The position numbers and the translations under genes are program-made. A stretch of DNA of 64,000 nucleotides, from contig NZ_JAROCF010000001.1 of the NCBI RefSeq assembly GCF_030433685.1, positions 558,001 through 622,000 on the forward strand, given 5' to 3'. Positions 61,039-64,000 of this stretch are shown here, piece after piece (position 1 is the first letter of the stretch; every line of letters starts with the position of its first letter). The notes beneath the pieces are model-generated. The model had not been told where the DNA came from, did not search any database, and saw only the letters and a program-made list of their open reading frames with translations. Source of the DNA: Leifsonia williamsii (GTDB taxonomy: Bacteria; Actinomycetota; Actinomycetes; Actinomycetales; Microbacteriaceae).

Positions 61039-61293
61039 ATGAGCACCCCACACGAGGATGACCGGACCGGACGCATCGACGACGAGGCGCGCGACGATCT
61101 CGAGGGCAGCTACACCGAGGTCGACGGGGAGGCGCCGCACGAGCGGACCGTCCACGGCCAGTACACCGAGACCGACGGCGTCGGCCCGGAGACGGTGACC
61201 GAGGGCAGCTACACCGACACCGACGAGGCGGTCGAGCAGTCGACGGAGACGCCGCAGGGCGAGTACACCGAGGGCGACTACGAGGAGCCGTAA
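61039..61293 (+). CDS. Acidic Tyr-Thr-Asp repeat protein
   Basis: 84 residues with four imperfect repeats: GSYTEVDG, GQYTETDG, GSYTDTDE and GEYTEGDY. Spacing is about 16-22 residues. Net charge is strongly negative; there is no hydrophobic core. It is divergent from the large membrane-protein gene. Its repeats could bind cations or a partner protein; this is only a suggestion. Confidence 0.65.
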   Translation: MSTPHEDDRTGRIDDEARDDLEGSYTEVDGEAPHERTVHGQYTETDGVGPETVTEGSYTDTDEAVEQSTETPQGEYTEGDYEEP

Positions 61294-61321
61294 AGGCTAC
61301 GACGAGCCGTGAAGGCGCGGT

Positions 61322-61504
61322 CTAGCGGCCGCGGGCCTTCGCGGCCTGCTTGGCCGCCTTCTTGCGGGCCGCCTTGACGTCGGGCGAGTTCCAGAACGAC
61401 TCGACCGAGCCGACGATCTGCTCGTAGCGCTCGCGTCCGGCGCGGGCGCCCAGGAGGTAGGCCGCCGCGATCGCGACGAGGACGAAGAAGGTCTTGCTGC
61501 GCAT
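61322..61504 (-). CDS. Small YtxH-like membrane protein
   Basis: 60 residues: one membrane span (KTFFVLVAIAAAYLLGARAG) and a basic amphipathic tail (FWNSPDVKAARKKAAKQAAK). This shape is common among small actinobacterial envelope proteins. It follows the TMEM175-type gene by 48 bases on the same strand. Confidence 0.65.
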   Translation of the reverse strand: MRSKTFFVLVAIAAAYLLGARAGRERYEQIVGSVESFWNSPDVKAARKKAAKQAAKARGR

Positions 61505-61552
61505 CGGTGCTCCTTGCCGTTCGGCGTGGCTGTTCGGGGCCGACGGTATCCC

Positions 61553-62185
61553 TCAGGCGTCCGTTCCGGAAGGTGTGCGCGCGAACACCGCTCGCAGCAG
61601 CCGGTGGACGGGCTCGGACAGGAACAGCACGAAGAGCCACCACATCCCGACGCTCGGGACGGTGACGGCGAGCACCAGCGCGAGCGCCATCAGGAGGCTC
61701 GTCGACCAGCCGCGCGTCGCGTCCATCGCCGGCAGGGCCTCCTCGAGCGCGACGCCCGGCTTGCGCTGGATGTACATGCCCATCGCCTGCATGGTCACCG
61801 TCGCGATCAGCATGTTGCCGATGTACAGCGCGTAGACCGCGGGCTGCTGGCCCTCGCTGGAGGACAGCACGTTCGCCGTGAACGGGATGAAGACGATGGT
61901 CGCCAGCCAGAGGAAGTTCAGCCACAGCAGCGGGACGGTGTAGGCCGCGAGCCAGTCGAACACCCGGTGGTGCACCAGCCAGAACCGGGCGATCACGACG
62001 AACGACACGACGAACGCGATCACCTCCCAGAAGTGCTCGTCCATGAACTGACCGAGGGTGAGCCTCCCCACGTCCGAACCGGCGTCGACCAGCGGGAGGA
62101 TCAGCAGCGTGATCGCGATGGCGACGGTCGCGTCGGAGAAGTTGACCAGGCGGTCGATCCCGCGCTCCGTCCTGAACACCGACAT
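61553..62185 (-). CDS. TMEM175-family (DUF1211) potassium channel-like protein
   Basis: 210 residues, six spans. The family hallmark RLVNFSDATVAIAITLLILPL lies at 12-32 (RxxxFSD motif); LLWLNFLWLATIVFIPFTANVL is the second block. Bacterial members are leak K+ channels that assemble as tetramers. Start ATG at 62185, 4 bases after the response-regulator stop, so they may share a transcript. Confidence 0.85.
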   Translation of the reverse strand: MSVFRTERGIDRLVNFSDATVAIAITLLILPLVDAGSDVGRLTLGQFMDEHFWEVIAFVVSFVVIARFWLVHHRVFDWLAAYTVPLLWLNFLWLATIVFIPFTANVLSSSEGQQPAVYALYIGNMLIATVTMQAMGMYIQRKPGVALEEALPAMDATRGWSTSLLMALALVLAVTVPSVGMWWLFVLFLSEPVHRLLRAVFARTPSGTDA

Positions 62186-62189
62186 GCCG

Positions 62190-62825
62190 TCATTCTGCCG
62201 GGTCGTCGAGCAGCCCCAGCTCCAGGGCGCGCCGCACCGCGGAGGTCCGGTCGGAGACGCCGAGCTTCTCGTACGCGCGGCTCAGGTACGTCTTCACCGT
62301 CGCCTCCCCGATGAACAGCACAGCGCCGATCGCCGCGTTGGTGCGGCCGTCGGCGGCGAGACGCAGCACGCGCACCTCCTGCGGCGACAGCTCGGGCGCG
62401 GCCTGCCTGCCCTGCACCCGGCCGAGGAGCGCGGTCGCGGCGGAGGTGGCGAGCACGGTCTCCCCGCCGGCCGCGGCCCGCACCGAGCGCGCGAGCTCGG
62501 CCGGCGCGATGTCCTTGAGCAGGTAGCCGGCGGCGCCCGCCTCGATGGCGCGCAGGATGTCCTGGTCGGTCTCGTACGTCGTCAGCACGACGACCCTGGT
62601 GGAGGGATGCCGCTCGGTGATGACGCGCGTCGCGGCGACCCCGTCTCCGCCGGGCATGCGCAGGTCCATCAGCACGAGGTCGGGTGCGAGGGCGGCGACG
62701 AGCGACACCGCCTCCGGTCCGCTGGAGGCCTGGCCCACCACCTCGATGTCGTCGTACGCCTGCAGCATCCCGCGAATGCCCTCGCGCACGACGGGGTGGT
62801 CGTCGGCCAGCACGATGCGGATCAC
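62190..62825 (-). CDS. NarL/FixJ-type response regulator
   Basis: 211 residues. Receiver domain with ADDHPVVREG, phosphoacceptor Asp in DLVLMDLRMPGGDG and Lys in LLKDIAPAEL; C-terminal LuxR-type HTH ELSPQEVRVLRLAADGRTN through VKTYLSRAYEKLGVSDR. The GTG start overlaps the sensor-kinase stop (GTGA), which marks them as a pair. Confidence 0.93.
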   Translation of the reverse strand: MIRIVLADDHPVVREGIRGMLQAYDDIEVVGQASSGPEAVSLVAALAPDLVLMDLRMPGGDGVAATRVITERHPSTRVVVLTTYETDQDILRAIEAGAAGYLLKDIAPAELARSVRAAAGGETVLATSAATALLGRVQGRQAAPELSPQEVRVLRLAADGRTNAAIGAVLFIGEATVKTYLSRAYEKLGVSDRTSAVRRALELGLLDDPAE

Positions 62826-64000
62826 GGGAGGGGCTCCTCGGGGCTCGGTGGGGTGGAGGGAGTGGCGGTGGCGGCAGCACCGGTCGCGGCGGCGGTCGGC
62901 GCCGGCAGCGTCGCGCTCAAAGTCGTGCCCACGTCGGCCCGCGCGCTCAGCTCGAACCTCCCGCCGGCCTCCCGCACCCGTGCGCTCATGCCGTCGATGC
63001 CGTAGCCCTCGCGCGGGGCCGCGGTGTCGAAGCCGCTGCCGTCGTCGGCCACCTGCAGCCGCAGCTCGCCGGGTTCGTAGGCCAGCTCGACCGACACCGA
63101 GCGGGCGCCCGCGTGCTTGCGGACGTTGGCCAGCGCCTCCTGCAGCACCCGCAGCGCCACGACCTCGACGGTCGGCGGCGCGGGTCGAGGCTCGCCGGTC
63201 ACCGTGTACGCCGCCGGCACACCGGTCTCGTCCTCGAAGCGCGCGGTGACGCGGCGCAGCGCGCGGTCGAGCGAGTCCTCGGCGAGCCGTCCGGGCGTGA
63301 GGGCCGCGATGATGCGGCGCGACTCCTGCAGGTTCTCCTGGGCGGTCAGCGTCATCAGCTCGATGTGGCGGCGGGCGGCCCCCGGGTCGGTCTCCAGCTC
63401 GGCCTGGACCGCGTGCCCGAGGGTGACGATGCTCGTGAAGCCCTGGGCGAGCGTGTCGTGCATCTCGCGGGCGATGCGCTCGCGCTCGGCCGCCGCTCCC
63501 TGCTGCTCCGACAGCTGCGCGATCTCGGCCTGCTGGAGGCGGAGGCGGTCGATCAGGAGGCCGCGCTCCTTGCTCTCCTTCGTCACCGCGGTGATGCGGT
63601 TGCTGAAGTAGATGGACATCGCGATGACCAGCAGGGTGATCCCCGCCGTCCCGGCCAGGTCGGCGACCGATATCTCGCCCACGCCGAGCCGCACGACCAG
63701 CCCGCCCAGATTCAGCACCACGATCACGGTGCAGGCCGGGACGAAGGTCAGCAGGAGGAAGATCTGCGGCGACAGCACGAACAGCGCCACGTTGGCCCAG
63801 TCGGTCAGCGCGATCGCGCCCAGGTAGGCGACGACGGCGATCGCGATGTACGTCCACGCCCGCCACGAGTTGGAGCGGAGGCCGGAGCGGCTCGGCCGCG
63901 CGAGGAACCAGTACACCGGGTACAGCGCGACGACGATCGCCGCGGCGGCCGCCGACCGGCCGAACCCGTAGAGGGGGTTCGCCAGGATGATGGCCGCCGA
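62822..64000 (-). CDS. Sensor histidine kinase, NarX/DesK type (partial, N-terminus outside window)
   Basis: 392 residues visible; the frame is open to the right edge, with no stop or clear start before it. Four or five membrane spans lie before residue 140 of the visible part, then a coiled-coil linker (KESKERGLLIDRLRLQQAEIAQLSEQQ), HisKA_3 with RERIAREMHDTLAQG (phospho-His), and HATPase with LQEALANVRKHA, VADDGSGFD and GYGIDGMSARV. The last 30 residues are Ala/Thr/Pro-rich. An in-frame GTG at 63916 is unlikely as the true start because it cuts a membrane span. Confidence 0.92.
   Translation of the reverse strand, partial: SAAIILANPLYGFGRSAAAAAIVVALYPVYWFLARPSRSGLRSNSWRAWTYIAIAVVAYLGAIALTDWANVALFVLSPQIFLLLTFVPACTVIVVLNLGGLVVRLGVGEISVADLAGTAGITLLVIAMSIYFSNRITAVTKESKERGLLIDRLRLQQAEIAQLSEQQGAAAERERIAREMHDTLAQGFTSIVTLGHAVQAELETDPGAARRHIELMTLTAQENLQESRRIIAALTPGRLAEDSLDRALRRVTARFEDETGVPAAYTVTGEPRPAPPTVEVVALRVLQEALANVRKHAGARSVSVELAYEPGELRLQVADDGSGFDTAAPREGYGIDGMSARVREAGGRFELSARADVGTTLSATLPAPTAAATGAAATATPSTPPSPEEPLP

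Noticed and set aside
57630..61061. 1143-codon open frame on the + strand opposite the large membrane protein
   Set aside because: Composition is extreme (His, Arg, Glu, Gln) and no domain is visible. The opposite strand has membrane spans and a lipase motif. High GC makes such long antisense frames common.
1..64000. tRNA, rRNA, riboswitch, insertion sequence or prophage genes
   Set aside because: I looked for transposase or integrase proteins, tRNA-like cloverleaf stretches and rRNA sequence and found none. A tRNA or small RNA could still be missed by eye.

Overview
The window is one long stretch of very GC-rich actinobacterial DNA. Third codon positions are almost always G or C, GTG starts are common, genes are packed with 4-base ATGA/GTGA overlaps, and the types of regulator, sugar ABC transporter and LAxTG cell-wall anchor fit a soil or plant-associated member of the Microbacteriaceae (Leifsonia- or Microbacterium-like). 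This placement is an inference from style and gene content. No rRNA, tRNA, CRISPR array, insertion sequence or prophage gene was seen.

The left two thirds are a carbohydrate-catabolism island. (1) 1-7484: an import operon (binding protein, ATPase, two permeases) followed by an LsrF-type aldolase and an FAD glycerol-3-phosphate dehydrogenase-family enzyme, facing a GntR/HutC regulator across tandem operator-like palindromes. (2) 7485-10042: a MarR + SRPBCC pair and a membrane protein. (3) 10043-16430: a ROK kinase, SIS isomerase, GH38 alpha-mannosidase and a six-hairpin-glycosidase-like protein in one overlapping operon. (4) 16775-18437: a hydrolase and an ArsR + AHSA1 pair. (5) 18495-29264: LacI regulator, sugar ABC importer, GH130 mannoside phosphorylase/hydrolase, a wall-anchored family 8 polysaccharide lyase and a phosphomannomutase-like HAD enzyme. 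Together with (3) and the GH2 beta-mannosidase at 47416-50280 this looks like a system for a mannose-containing acidic polysaccharide, possibly xanthan-like. (6) 29443-38154: six tightly coupled genes (FGGY kinase, YihT/LacD-type aldolase, Asp/Glu racemase-like protein, GH13_18 phosphorylase, GH36-like glycosidase, tandem metallo-beta-lactamase protein) that match no pathway I know. (7) 38225-40952: a divergent DeoR regulator with a four-carbon acid-sugar kinase and a class II aldolase/decarboxylase (tetronate pathway).

From 41002 on: a heterodimeric ABC exporter, a Stealth-type sugar-phosphate transferase, a calcineurin-like phosphodiesterase, the GH2 beta-mannosidase, two Gfo/Idh/MocA dehydrogenases, then housekeeping and unknown genes (GNAT, SDR, HAD, small acidic proteins, a 957-residue membrane protein with a lipase-like C-terminus, a TMEM175-type channel) and a NarL/DesK-type two-component system that runs off the right edge.

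The most unusual DNA-level feature is a family of six 77-78 bp palindromic elements (consensus ends GGGCAACC and GGTTGCCC, internal CGAGTACGC/GCGTACTCG arms) scattered between 14.5 and 56 kb. Two copies lie inside reading frames and are translated. At least two further short repeat families also enter coding regions. An 18-bp operator-like palindrome (TGTGGGA-N4-TCCCACA) recurs before the ROK/GH38 operon, before the GH36 gene and, more weakly, before the beta-mannosidase, suggesting one shared regulator that is not encoded in the window.
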